A stretch of DNA of 64,000 nt from Bradyrhizobium sp. CB3481 (GCF_029714305.1 NZ_CP121647.1:1756501-1820500); one strand, 5' to 3'. Counted from the first letter of the stretch, positions 16,900 to 26,847 are shown. A program made the numbers and translations. The notes: generated by a model not told the origin, from the letters alone.

Positions 16900-17781
16900 A
16901 TGCAAGCCTTCCTCGACATCTTCGACATCTATCTCCTGGAAGCCGTGGTCAACGGCATCCTGCTCGGCGGCGTTCTTGCGCTGCTCGCGCTCGGACTCAA
17001 TTTGATCTTCGGCGTCATCGACGTCACCTGGATCTGCTACGCCGAGCTGGTCATGATCGGCATGTATGGCATGTACTACATGGTCCAGGTGTTCGGCCTG
17101 CCGTACTGGGTCGCCGCGCCGATCGCGATCCTGCTGGTGGCGGGCCTCGGCGCGCTCTTGCATTACCTCGTCATCGAGCCGCTGCTGACAGCGCCGCCGA
17201 TCAACCAGCTGCTCGCGACCGGCGGCGTGCTGTTCATCCTGCAGAGCTTTGCGACCGTCGCGTTCGGCATCGATTTCCGCAATCTCGGCATCCGCCTGCC
17301 GGTGCTGGCGATCGGCGAGATGCATTTCAGCTATTCGCGGTTGCTCGCCTTTATCGCCGCATTGCTCGGCATGCTCGCGGTCTATTTCTTCATGAAGCGC
17401 ACCTATACCGGCACCGCGATCCGCGCCATCTCGCAGGACCGTCAGATCATGCCGCTGATGGGGGTCGACGCCAGGCGGATCTATCTGATCACCTCGGCGC
17501 TCGGCGGCGCGCTCGCCGGTCTCGCGGCGTGCCTTTTGGTGCTGCAATATGACGTGCATCCGTTCGTCGGGCTGTCGTTCGGGCCGATCACCTTCCTGAT
17601 CTGCGTGCTCGGCGGGCTCGGCAATTTCGTCGGCGGCTTCATCGCGGCGTTCGTCTTTGCCGAGATCATTTCGCTGGGCGGCCTGTTCTCCGACCTCGAA
17701 TGGGGTTACGTGCTGGCGTTCGCCTTCTTCATCGTCATGATGTTCATCCGGCCCGCGGGCCTTTTGGCGAGGCGCTCGTGA
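16900..17781 (+). CDS. livH: branched-chain amino-acid-type ABC transporter permease (LivH-like)
   Basis: A 293-residue inner-membrane permease with eight or so helices. It begins FDIYLLEAVVNGILLGGVLALLALGLNLIFGVIDV, typical of LivH, and contains the coupling region GVDARRIYLITSALGGALAG and the family end FIVMMFIRPAGLLARRS. Its stop codon overlaps the GTG start of the next permease (GTGA at 17778-17781). Confidence 0.9.
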   Translation: MQAFLDIFDIYLLEAVVNGILLGGVLALLALGLNLIFGVIDVTWICYAELVMIGMYGMYYMVQVFGLPYWVAAPIAILLVAGLGALLHYLVIEPLLTAPPINQLLATGGVLFILQSFATVAFGIDFRNLGIRLPVLAIGEMHFSYSRLLAFIAALLGMLAVYFFMKRTYTGTAIRAISQDRQIMPLMGVDARRIYLITSALGGALAGLAACLLVLQYDVHPFVGLSFGPITFLICVLGGLGNFVGGFIAAFVFAEIISLGGLFSDLEWGYVLAFAFFIVMMFIRPAGLLARRS

Positions 17782-18749
17782 ATTCCCGTCATGTAGCCTG
17801 GGCGGTCGGCCTGGCCGCGCTGATCGCGCTGCCCTTCCTCTATCGCGATCCCTATCATCTGCACATTCTCGTGCTGATCCTGATCTGGTCGTTCGCCTAT
17901 ACCGCGTGGTCGATCATGGGCCGCTTCGGCCTGGTGTCGCTCGGCCATGGCGGCTTCATGGGCGTCGGCGCCTATGTCACCGCGCTGCTCTGGAATCACA
18001 TGGGTTTGTCGCCATGGATCGGCATTCCGATCAGCATGGTGGCGGCGGGCGTGCTGGCGCTGATCGTCGCCTATCCCTGCTTTCGCTTCCGCATCACCGG
18101 GCATTATTTCGTACTGGTGACGCTGGCCCTATCTGGCATCGTGCTGCAGGTCATCACCGCGACCCGCGACTACACCGGCGGCTCGCTCGGCTATACGCCG
18201 AACCGCGCGCCGAGCGGCAAGGGATTGATGGCGTTGCAATTCGACGACAAGACGACGTGGTATCTGATTGCGCTGGGGGTCTGGGTGGTCGGCCTTCTGG
18301 TCTGGCGCTGGGTCGATCGCAGCATGAGCCGCTACGCCATGGAGGCGATCTCGGAGGACGAGGACGCCGCGGCCGCGGCGGGCGTCAACGTCACGGCAGA
18401 AAAGCTCAAGATCACGCTGATCTCGGCGCTGATGACCGCGCTCGCCGGCGCGCTGTATTGCCAGTACCAGATGTTCATCTCGCCGGATACGGTCAGCGGC
18501 ATCGCAGTGTCGCTGCAGATGGTGTTCGCGGTGATCGTCGGCGGGCTCTATGTCTCGCTCGGCCCCACCGTCGGTGCCATCATCACCATCCTGCTCGCCG
18601 AAATCCTGCGCATCTCTTTCGGCACCAAAGCGGTCGGCTGGGACAACCTCGTCTATGGCCTGCTGCTGGTGCTTTTCATCATATTCCTTCCCAAGGGCAT
18701 TCTTGGTAGCGTCCTCGACCGATTGAAGCCGCAACCGAAGAAGGCGTAA
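17778..18749 (+). CDS. livM: branched-chain amino-acid-type ABC transporter permease (LivM-like)
   Basis: A 323-residue inner-membrane permease. It carries LivM-type features: YTAWSIMGRFGLVSLGHGGFMGVGAYVTALLW near the N-terminus, AISEDEDAAAAAGVNVTAEKLKITLISALMTALAGALY as coupling region, and a C-terminal FLPKGILG. The GTG at 17778 overlapping the previous stop gives translational coupling and is preferred over the longer frame that begins inside livH. It is the last gene of the transporter operon. Confidence 0.88.
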   Translation: MNSRHVAWAVGLAALIALPFLYRDPYHLHILVLILIWSFAYTAWSIMGRFGLVSLGHGGFMGVGAYVTALLWNHMGLSPWIGIPISMVAAGVLALIVAYPCFRFRITGHYFVLVTLALSGIVLQVITATRDYTGGSLGYTPNRAPSGKGLMALQFDDKTTWYLIALGVWVVGLLVWRWVDRSMSRYAMEAISEDEDAAAAAGVNVTAEKLKITLISALMTALAGALYCQYQMFISPDTVSGIAVSLQMVFAVIVGGLYVSLGPTVGAIITILLAEILRISFGTKAVGWDNLVYGLLLVLFIIFLPKGILGSVLDRLKPQPKKA

Positions 18750-18774
18750 AATTAGACGAAGAATGTCGCTGTTT

Positions 18775-18967
18775 CGTCATGGCCGGGCATAGCCGTCCGA
18801 AGGACGGCGTCGCTTCCGCTCGCTATGCCCGGCCATCCACGTCTTTCTTGCGGATGCAGAGCCAAGACGTGGATGCCCGGGACCCGTCTCCGCGAAGGCT
18901 ACGCCGGCCCACTAGGACGCTCGGCCGACGAAGCTTTAGCGAAGGCGGCAAGCCCGGGCATGACGAC
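18775..18967. repeat. compound palindromic repeat (catggccgggcat family)
   Basis: Several nested arms are present: gtcatggccgggcatagcc... / ctatgcccggccat, then ccacgtctt / aagacgtgg, and an outer gtcatg/catgac pair. A shorter relative is at 26159-26246. It ends just before the PPK2 start. Confidence 0.8.
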
Positions 18968-18977
18968 GGAGTAACGA

Positions 18978-19904
18978 ATGAACAAGAAGTCGCAACCGCT
19001 TGCCGATGAGCTGAAACCTTACCTTGCCCCGTTCCGCTACGACGGCACGGGCGAGTTTCACTTAAAATCGCACAAGACGGACGCGAAGGGCGGTCTCGAC
19101 AAGGAGAAGGCGACGAGGATCATCGAGGCTAACCGCAAGCGTCTCGCCGAATTCCAGGAAAAACTCTACGCGCAGGACCGCTGGTCGCTGCTGCTGATCT
19201 TCCAGGGCATGGACGCCGCCGGCAAGGACTCCGCGATCAAGAGCGTGTTCGAGGGCGTCAACCCGCAGGGCTGCGAGGTCACGGCGTTCAAGGTGCCGTC
19301 GACCAAGGAACTCGACCACGATTTCCTGTGGCGCAGCATGATTGCGCTGCCCGAGCGCGGACGCATCGGCATCTTCAACCGCTCCTATTACGAGGAGTGC
19401 CTGGTGGTGCGCGTGCATTCGGAAATTCTCGCCAGGCAGAAGATCCCGCAGAAGCTTGTCACCAAGGACATCTGGAAGGAGCGTTTTGAGGACATCTCCG
19501 CGGTGGAGCGCTATCTTTCGCGCAACGGCACCGTGATCCTGAAGTTCTTTTTGAACGTCTCGAAGAAGGAGCAGCGCGAGCGCTTCCTCGAACGGCTGGA
19601 GGATCCCGCCAAGAACTGGAAGTTCTCGCTCGCCGACATCGGCGAGCGCGCGCTGTGGGCCAAGTATCAGGCCGCCTATCAGGACATGATCCACTACACC
19701 GCCTCGCGCGCCGCGCCCTGGATCGTCGTTCCCGCCGACCACAAATGGTTCGCCCGCGTGGTGATCGGCTCGACCATCGTCGCCGCGCTTGAACAGCTCG
19801 ATCTGCACTTCCCCAAGGTCGACAAGGCCGACCGCAGCGAGTTCAAGCAGGTCCGCGAAGCGCTGCTGGCGGAGGAGGATGGTGCTAAGAAGAAGGATGG
19901 GTAG
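18978..19904 (+). CDS. ppk2: polyphosphate kinase 2 family protein
   Basis: A 308-residue cytoplasmic kinase with the P-loop-like fold of PPK2. It has Walker A-type FQGMDAAGKDSAIKSVFEGVNPQGCEV, the lid/phosphate-binding region FNRSYYEECLVVRVH, and WKFSLADIGERALWAKYQAAYQDM. PPK2 enzymes phosphorylate nucleoside mono- or diphosphates with polyphosphate; the length and the single domain fit the one-domain ADP/GDP or AMP type, but the class cannot be fixed by eye. It faces the convergent CYTH-CHAD gene at 20239, another polyphosphate-linked protein, across a palindromic repeat. Confidence 0.9.
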   Translation: MNKKSQPLADELKPYLAPFRYDGTGEFHLKSHKTDAKGGLDKEKATRIIEANRKRLAEFQEKLYAQDRWSLLLIFQGMDAAGKDSAIKSVFEGVNPQGCEVTAFKVPSTKELDHDFLWRSMIALPERGRIGIFNRSYYEECLVVRVHSEILARQKIPQKLVTKDIWKERFEDISAVERYLSRNGTVILKFFLNVSKKEQRERFLERLEDPAKNWKFSLADIGERALWAKYQAAYQDMIHYTASRAAPWIVVPADHKWFARVVIGSTIVAALEQLDLHFPKVDKADRSEFKQVREALLAEEDGAKKKDG

Positions 19905-19985
19905 AGCTGCGAAGCCCATTGCTCGCCGTTCACCGGAATACATGATGGATTTCGCTGCTCGCGTGAGGTGAGCACACTGGCCGGG

Positions 19986-20148
19986 CTCCCTCCCCCCTTG
20001 CGGGGGAGGGCTGGGGAGAGGGGTACGCCCAGGCGAGATGATCGATGAGAGCCCCGGCTTCCCAATCGCGCTCATTATGGGAGCCACACCGAGAGAGCAC
20101 GTCGTGTGGCACCCCTCTCCCTAACCCTCCCCCGCAAGGGGGGAGGGA
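19986..20148. repeat. palindromic intergenic repeat (ccctcccccc family)
   Basis: Arms ctccctccccccttgcgggg and ccccgcaaggggggaggg lie about 120 bp apart, with inner paired segments around gagagcccc/cgatgatcgat. It fills the 334-bp gap between the convergent PPK2 and CYTH-CHAD genes, where I see no additional gene. Confidence 0.85.
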
Positions 20149-20238
20149 ACCCTTCCGCCAGTGCGTCCATCACAGCAGCAGCCGCAACCTCCGCCCAAGT
20201 CGCATCCCGGAGCTCGCTTCTTCCCCGCGAAAGCAAGG

Positions 20239-21747
20239 CTAGCCCAACGCGCAGGCGCGCAGCGCACGTACTTCTTTCGAGGCAGCTTTCATCAGCGGCT
20301 TGGTCTGTTCGGCCTCGTGGCCGACGATAAAGCCTGACGCAAACGCGCGGGCGCGCCGGTTTTGCGGAGGTGCGTGGAGCGCGGCATCTGCCGCCATCTT
20401 GCTGTCGGCGATGAAATCGTTGAGCGAGCCGAGCGCGCCCTGGATCTTCTTCAGATGCCGCGAAAGCCGGACAAGCTGCTTGCGCTCGCGCTTGCCGGGA
20501 AAAAGACTTTCGAAGAACTCCATCGCATACCTGATCTTCTTCACCCTGATGCGGAGCTTGTGCCGGTCCATGGGTGACATGTCCTGCAGAATTCTTCCGT
20601 CCTTCCTTACCTTCTTGACGCGGCGATTCAGCAGATCCGTAGCAAATTTGCTGATTTCCAGCTTCGCTTCGTCTCCGCCATCGTCCTGCGCCTCGATCCA
20701 TTCGAGCAGCTCGACGAGCATCGCCCGGCATCGTCCCGAGTTGACTGCGCTCGTTGCCCGCTCAAGCGCTTGGTGACGTCTGTCGGCGAATTCTCGTTCG
20801 ATGGCTTTGGCTCCTCGTCGGGGATTGATCTTGGGAGCCACCGGCTCGACTTTCTCATGCAGGAAAACGTCGATTTCGCGCGCGGGCGCCAATTGATTGG
20901 TGAGCCACTTGAGCTCTGCCTTGATCTGCCCGGTCTTCGTGCCGGTCAGCACCTTCGAGAACAGCGAGATAGCGGCGCGCAGCCGGCGCAGTCCCACTCT
21001 CATCTGGTGCACGCCTTCAGGGTCGAAGTTGCGGACTGCGTCGATATTTCCTGAAAAGTGGCGGAGGGCGGCGTGGGCGATGGCCTTGAAGCCTTCGATC
21101 GCGGACATCTGCTCGTTGAGTTCGATCGGCCCGGCAAAGACCGGGCCCTGGTCTGTGCTGTCGACGAGATCGTAGCCTCGTTCAGCTTTGCCTCTCAAAT
21201 AGAGCTCGGCGTCCAGTTTTCGTTCGACCGCTCTGGCAAGCTGGAAAAGGTCGCGTGGGCGTCCGCGCTTCAATTCAAGCTCAATCTCTTCAATGCGGCT
21301 TGACCGTCCCCTGACGGTGATCTCGCCACGATCGACCGCAAGTTCTATTTCGCTTCCTTTGCTGCGAATTGGCAGGGTGATGCGACGGACCGATGTTTTG
21401 AAAACCGGCCTCAGCTTGCGGCGAAGCTTTTTTGAGGCGATTTCCTCAAGCGGCGTCCCGTCGGCCTCGCCGAGGTCGGGGCTGCCGTCCTTTATTTCGG
21501 TTTCCCATTCCCCGCGGTCCAAACCGGCAGAGACCTTCTTGATGGTCTGGATGTATTTGCCGCCCGTTTGCCGCACCCGAAGCACCAACCCATGTCGCTT
21601 CAACTTCCGCTTCCGCGTGTCGAAGTAGGTCGATGTCAGATCGCTCTCGCTGCGTTCGGCCATTCGGCTGCCCGGAATTTTCAGATGGGCCAATGCCGCG
21701 ATATTGCGCCTCGGCACCCGGAACTTGACCTCGGTCTCCACGCCCAT
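20239..21747 (-). CDS. CYTH and CHAD domain-containing protein
   Basis: 502 residues with two domains. The CYTH (triphosphate tunnel) domain occupies ~1-200 and opens with METEVKF-type MGVETEVKF, the ExExK signature, followed by alternating charged strands (TYFDTRKRKLKRHGLVLRVRQ). The CHAD domain (~225-500) is helical and Arg/Lys/His-rich (VHQMRVGLRRLRAAISLF, HKLRIRVKKIRYAMEFFESLFPG), suited to binding polyphosphate. The ATG at 21747 is chosen because the CYTH motif starts at once; a start at 21825 would add 26 low-complexity residues. Its neighbour PPK2 supports a role in polyphosphate turnover or granule association. Confidence 0.88.
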   Translation of the reverse strand: MGVETEVKFRVPRRNIAALAHLKIPGSRMAERSESDLTSTYFDTRKRKLKRHGLVLRVRQTGGKYIQTIKKVSAGLDRGEWETEIKDGSPDLGEADGTPLEEIASKKLRRKLRPVFKTSVRRITLPIRSKGSEIELAVDRGEITVRGRSSRIEEIELELKRGRPRDLFQLARAVERKLDAELYLRGKAERGYDLVDSTDQGPVFAGPIELNEQMSAIEGFKAIAHAALRHFSGNIDAVRNFDPEGVHQMRVGLRRLRAAISLFSKVLTGTKTGQIKAELKWLTNQLAPAREIDVFLHEKVEPVAPKINPRRGAKAIEREFADRRHQALERATSAVNSGRCRAMLVELLEWIEAQDDGGDEAKLEISKFATDLLNRRVKKVRKDGRILQDMSPMDRHKLRIRVKKIRYAMEFFESLFPGKRERKQLVRLSRHLKKIQGALGSLNDFIADSKMAADAALHAPPQNRRARAFASGFIVGHEAEQTKPLMKAASKEVRALRACALG

Positions 21748-21839
21748 CTGGTTCTTCTCGTCGGTGGATGGGCGGATAACGCAAAACTGGCTGTTCTGGA
21801 TGCGCTCGTGGGAAGGAGTTGCCATCCAATCCCACCGGC

Positions 21840-21974
21840 TGTCATTCCCCGCGAAGGCGGGGAATCCAGTACGCCGCGGCTTTCCGGCCCGAACTCCGGC
21901 CTCTGGAATACTGGGTCACCCGCCGGAGCCTGTCATCGGGCGCGCATTCGCGCGACCCGGTGGCGGGTGATGAC
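21840..21974. repeat. palindromic repeat (cattccccgcgaagg family)
   Basis: A compound repeat starting tgtcattccccgcgaaggcg and ending with cattcgcgcgacccggtggcgggtgatga, with a ccggcc/ggccgg-rich middle. A sibling is at 24687-24842, where the order of the parts is reversed. Outside the repeat, the gap 21748-22133 shows only the presumed promoter and leader start for leuA. Confidence 0.7.
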
Positions 21975-22133
21975 CGCCGAAATGGAAGGAGGCCATTTAG
22001 GTCACCTATCCTGACCGTCTTTTTGGCATTGCGGCTGGCCATATTTCTCGTCTAGAACAACCCCGGAACGTCGTCCCGGCAACGAACCGTCAATGGTTTT
22101 GGCTGAGGATTTGGCGTCCTAAAGGGTCTGGCA

Positions 22134-22256
22134 ATGCTGATTCGCAGCGAAAAGCACGGGATTGTGGGTGGAGCGGCCAAGGCTGCCCCTGCTGGCCCGG
22201 CTGCGTCCGCGCCCACCCTCCTTCTTGGCGGGATTCTGCTTCTTATCGGCCCCTGA
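22134..22256 (+). CDS. leucine leader peptide of leuA
   Basis: A 40-codon frame with ATG at 22134 behind AAAGGG. It reads MLIRSEKH at the start and finishes APTLLLGGILLLIGP before TGA at 22254. Six of the last 12 codons are leucine (CTC CTT CTT, then CTG CTT CTT). That is the arrangement of an attenuation leader whose translation senses charged tRNA-Leu. It lies 104 bases upstream of leuA, and its stop codon sits inside overlapping hairpins. It is too short for a standard gene caller. Function is inferred from position and Leu clustering. Confidence 0.75.
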   Translation: MLIRSEKHGIVGGAAKAAPAGPAASAPTLLLGGILLLIGP

Positions 22257-22296
22257 GGGCCGTCTGGGCATTTGCGCCTGGGCACTCAGGGGTTTT
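22245..22296 (+). terminator. attenuator hairpins between leucine leader peptide and leuA
   Basis: Two mutually exclusive structures are visible. CGGCCC-CTGA-GGGCCG (about 22248-22263) forms a tight hairpin over the leader stop codon. Alternatively CCCCTGAG (22250-22257) pairs with CTCAGGGG (22285-22292), directly followed by TTTT, as an intrinsic terminator. Sharing of the CCCCTGAG segment is the expected switch: a ribosome stalled on the Leu codons or released at the stop would decide which hairpin forms. Confidence 0.65.
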
Positions 22297-22360
22297 GAGC
22301 GAGATCACCAGACCCTCAGCGCCCATTGAACCGGCGCTACCACCCAAAGGAATTTTTGAC

Positions 22361-23920
<1,560 letters not shown>

Positions 23921-23947
23921 TACATCGCTAGCGCGAGTGAATTGGAG

Positions 23948-23976
23948 AACGCGGCGTCTCTGGCGCCGCGTTTTTA
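23948..23976 (+). terminator. rho-independent terminator of leuA
   Basis: ACGCGGCG (23949-23956), a 7-base loop and CGCCGCGT (23964-23971), followed by five T. It is a perfect 8-bp GC-rich stem placed 28 bases after the leuA stop. Confidence 0.9.
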
Positions 23977-24006
23977 TTTGGATTCCTTTTCCACCGCAGT
24001 GCTGCC

Positions 24007-24132
24007 GTAGGTGGGCAAAGGAGCGCAAGCGACGTGCCCACCATCTCTCATCGAGTACGCGGCGCGATGGTGGGCACGCTTCCGCCTTCGCTCTTCGAGC
24101 TACGGCGGACAAGGTCGCTCTGCCCACCCTAC
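24007..24132. repeat. palindromic repeat (gtaggtgggca family)
   Basis: Outer arms gtaggtgggcaaagg and tctgcccaccctac, and inner arms acgtgcccaccatc / gatggtgggcacg. It is a self-contained compound palindrome downstream of the leuA terminator. Confidence 0.8.
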
Positions 24133-24168
24133 AACACCGTTGATGTGATTACCCGACGGGCAAATCAA

Positions 24169-24217
24169 TTCTGGTTTTCAGAAGTGGCGTCAAGCCAGAA
24201 ATTTCTGAAAACCAGAA
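24169..24217. repeat. 15-bp perfect inverted repeat
   Basis: TTCTGGTTTTCAGAA at 24169-24183 and its exact complement TTCTGAAAACCAGAA at 24203-24217, with a 19-bp spacer that also contains gccagaaat. The arms are AT-richer than the surroundings. It may be an operator or the edge of the repeat unit that follows. No gene starts nearby. Confidence 0.55.
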
Positions 24218-24249
24218 ATATTCCGCTTCCGTTTTCACCCAAATCAGCG

Positions 24250-24686
24250 GCATAAGAGCGGCCGTCTCACCGCGAGATGAGGGGCGTTGGCCATCGTCAC
24301 TGACGCGCGGCGAGATGCGATGGACGCCAAGGCCGTAACTGACGAGTCTGGCTGAGGCGTACGGTCAAGTCGTGTGGTTCTGGCGCCGTGGTGCTGGCGT
24401 TAAGTCCGCTGGGAAGCGAAAGCATCCCAGGGACGACGGAGGCAAAAGAGCCGTTCTCCGGGAAGAGCACGAAGTAAGCCGTAGAGCCATTGCGCAGGGA
24501 AGGCCGGGATGCTCCCGCCGAACCTGTATGCTCGTGTGCATCTCTTGCCTATGCGCAAACCGCACACGGGACCGCGGGTGCGGCGCGCACCCGGTCTTCC
24601 CTGCGCCCTCATGATTGGTGAGGGCGGAAGTTATCTGGCAAACCTCGGGCAAATCATGTCGCGAGAATGCTGCCTCACATTCACCT
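24250..24686. other. non-coding, structured dispersed-repeat candidate
   Basis: About 440 bp with no convincing gene. It contains strong RNA-like pairings: gcgcagggaag (24492-24502) with cttccctgcgc (24596-24606), closing a ~95-nt domain, and inside it an 8-bp stem with a 3-nt loop, cgggtgcg-gcg-cgcacccg (24575-24593). Text of this kind (gaagagcacgaagtaagccgtagagcc, then gcgcagggaaggccgggatg) resembles a repeat I recall from other Bradyrhizobiaceae, where it is often mis-annotated as short ORFs. That recall is not verified. Short frames here, such as 24509-24703, are not believed to be genes. Confidence 0.45.
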
Positions 24687-24842
24687 ATCATCGCCCGGCT
24701 TGACCGGGCGACCCAGTACCCAGAGACGCCAGTGATTGAACCGATAAGCCGCGGCGTACTGGATCCCCGCCTTCGCGGGGATGACAGTTGAGTGTGTGGC
24801 GCTGTCTCCCCGTCATTGCGACCCGGTGGCGGGGATGACAGT
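24687..24842. repeat. palindromic repeat cluster (cgcccggcttgaccgggcg / cattccccgc family)
   Basis: It begins with the hairpin cgcccggcttgaccgggcg, continues with the parts acccagtacc...gtactgg and atccccgccttcgcggggatgaca, and ends with cgtcattgcgacccggtggcggggatgacag. It is a mosaic of pieces seen at 21840-21974 and in the cattgcgag family. The remaining 254 bp before dctP hold no gene that I can support. Confidence 0.7.
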
Positions 24843-25096
24843 CGGGGCGCTATCGCGCCTGCCTTTCGTTACCAAGAAAGCAGCCATAGCGAAGGTTTAA
24901 TGGACGCCCTCTGCATCTATCGGCACGATCCGTCGTCAAAACGACGCATGCTGCATTTTGCAGCGCAGCAAAGCCAGGAAATAGGGCACCCTGCTAACGG
25001 GCAATGGCAATTCGGCCGGCTTGTCTATATTGGTGCATCTGGCATGCAAGCTTCGGAATCCGCGTCCGCACGCGCCGAAGAATAAACGGAGGAAAT

Positions 25097-26098
25097 ATGC
25101 GCAAGCTGATTCTGGCCGCGGCATCGATCGCGGCACTCGCCCTGGTCGGACCCGCGACGGCGCAATCGCCGATCGTGATCAAGTTCAGCCACGTCGTGGC
25201 AACCAACACGCCGAAGGGGCTGGCGGCCGAGAAGTTCAAGGAACTGGCCGAGAAATACACCGACGGCAAGGTCAAGGTCGAAGTCTACCCCAACTCGCAG
25301 CTCTACAAGGACAAGGAAGAGCTGGAGGCGCTGCAGCTCGGCGCGGTGCAGATGCTGGCGCCCTCGAACTCGAAATTCGGCCCGATCGGGGTCAAGGAAT
25401 TCGAAGTGTTCGATCTGCCCTACATCCTTCCCGACCTGAAGACGCTGCGCAAGGTGACCGACGGCCCGCTCGGCGCCAAGCTGCTGAAGCTGCTCGATGC
25501 CAAGGGCATGACCGGTCTTGCCTACTGGGATAACGGCTTCAAGCAGATGAGCGCCAACAAGAAGCTCGTCGCGCCGGCCGACTATCGCGGCCTCAAGTTC
25601 CGCATCCAGTCCTCGAAGGTGCTGGAAGCGCAGTTCCGCTCGCTCGGCGTGGTGCCGCAGGTGATGGCGTTCTCGGAAGTCTATCAGGCGCTGCAGACCG
25701 GCGTCGTCGACGGGCAGGAGAACACCTGGTCGAACATCTATACCCAGAAGATGCACGAGGTGCAGAAGTACATCACCGAGACCAACCATGGCTACATCGG
25801 CTATGTCGTCGTCACCAACAAGAAGTTCTGGGACGGCCTGCCGGCGGATGTCCGCGCCAATTGCGAAAAGGCGATGAAGGAAGCCACCGCCTACGGCAAC
25901 GCGCAGTCGCAGAAGGAAAACGACGACGCGCTTGCCGAGATCAAGAAGACCGGCAAGAGCGAGATCGTCAAGCTCACCCCCGAACAGGACGCCGCGATGC
26001 GCAAGGCGATGGAGCCGGTCTACAAGGACGTCGCCAGCCGCGTCGGCCAGCCGCTGATCGACGAGTTTTTGAAGGAAACCAGAGGCGCGACGAACTGA
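25097..26098 (+). CDS. TRAP transporter solute-binding protein (DctP family)
   Basis: A 333-residue periplasmic protein with a Sec signal (RKLILAAASIAALALVGPATAQ) and a DctP-type domain: IVIKFSHVVATNTPKGLAAEKFKELAEKYTDGKVKVEVYPNSQLYKDKEELEAL. The carboxylate-binding Arg region is YRGLKFRIQSSKVLEAQF, followed by VVDGQENTWSNIY. The ATG at 25097 follows GGAGG. It binds an organic acid (C4-dicarboxylate or other carboxylate class) and delivers it to the DctQ/DctM proteins encoded downstream. Confidence 0.9.
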   Translation: MRKLILAAASIAALALVGPATAQSPIVIKFSHVVATNTPKGLAAEKFKELAEKYTDGKVKVEVYPNSQLYKDKEELEALQLGAVQMLAPSNSKFGPIGVKEFEVFDLPYILPDLKTLRKVTDGPLGAKLLKLLDAKGMTGLAYWDNGFKQMSANKKLVAPADYRGLKFRIQSSKVLEAQFRSLGVVPQVMAFSEVYQALQTGVVDGQENTWSNIYTQKMHEVQKYITETNHGYIGYVVVTNKKFWDGLPADVRANCEKAMKEATAYGNAQSQKENDDALAEIKKTGKSEIVKLTPEQDAAMRKAMEPVYKDVASRVGQPLIDEFLKETRGATN

Positions 26099-26158
26099 GG
26101 AGAGGGGATTGCCGGTTAGCGCGATCACGCTAACCGGCTAGGACGCTGGTAGTTTTCG

Positions 26159-26246
26159 CGTCATGCCCGGGCTTGTCCCGGGCATCCACGTCTTAGCCGC
26201 GGGGCAAGAAAGACGTGGATGGCCGGGACAAGCCCGGCCACGACGG
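26159..26246. repeat. palindromic repeat (catgcccgggc family) inside the TRAP operon
   Basis: Arms cgtcatgcccgggcttgtcc and ggacaagcccggccacgacgg, with an inner ccacgtctt / aagacgtgg stem. It sits between dctP- and dctQ-like genes and might lower read-through so that the binding protein is made in excess. Confidence 0.8.
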
Positions 26247-26256
26247 CTGGGATAGA

Positions 26257-26847
26257 ATGGGGGACATATTGATACTGCTTCGCATCCTCGACCGGCTTGA
26301 GGAGATATTGATCGCGACGCTGATGGCGCTCGCGACGCTGCTGATCTTCCTCGCCGTGTGCCATCGCTATCTGCTCGGCGTCCCCTTCCTGTTTCCGATC
26401 CTATTCCCGATCAACCTGGCCTGGGCGCAGGAGCTTTGCATCTACATGTTCGTGTGGGTGGCGAAGTTCGGCGCCGCCTATGGCGTGCGCACGGGCATCC
26501 ATGTCGGCGTCGACGTCGTGGTCAACCAGCTCAGATCACCCTGGCGCAACTATGTGGTGCTGTTCGGGCTGTTCTGCGGCGCCTTCTTCACCGCCGTGAT
26601 CGGCACCATGGGCGCGAAATTCGTCTACGGGCTTTACTTTACCGACCAGGTATCGCCCGATCTGGAGATACCAAGCTGGTTCGTCTACCTCTGCATTCCG
26701 CTTGGCTCCTATCTGATGTGCTTCCGCTTCCTGCAGGTCGCCTGGCACTATTTCTTCACCGGTGACCTGCCGCATCACGACCACGCCCATGTCGAGGGCG
26801 TGGATGTCGACGCGCCCGGCGCCGGCGTGGCGGAGGTGACGCGATGA
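26257..26847 (+). CDS. TRAP transporter small permease subunit (DctQ family)
   Basis: A 196-residue inner-membrane protein with four hydrophobic segments (starting RILDRLEEILIATLMALATLLIFLAVCHRYL). It contains the family region AWAQELCIYMFVWVAKFGAAYGVRTGIHVGVDVVV and CIPLGSYLMCFRFLQV. The C-terminus is an acidic, His-rich tail (HHDHAHVEG). The ATG at 26257 is the first Met after the repeat. Its end overlaps the DctM start by 4 bases (ATGA). Confidence 0.88.
   Translation: MGDILILLRILDRLEEILIATLMALATLLIFLAVCHRYLLGVPFLFPILFPINLAWAQELCIYMFVWVAKFGAAYGVRTGIHVGVDVVVNQLRSPWRNYVVLFGLFCGAFFTAVIGTMGAKFVYGLYFTDQVSPDLEIPSWFVYLCIPLGSYLMCFRFLQVAWHYFFTGDLPHHDHAHVEGVDVDAPGAGVAEVTR

Noticed and set aside
24365..24703. 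Short frames on both strands in the post-leuA segment (for example MLPPNLYARVHLL...)
   Set aside because: They lie within a segment with strong RNA-like pairings, have no ribosome sites and look like the false ORFs often called in this repeat type.
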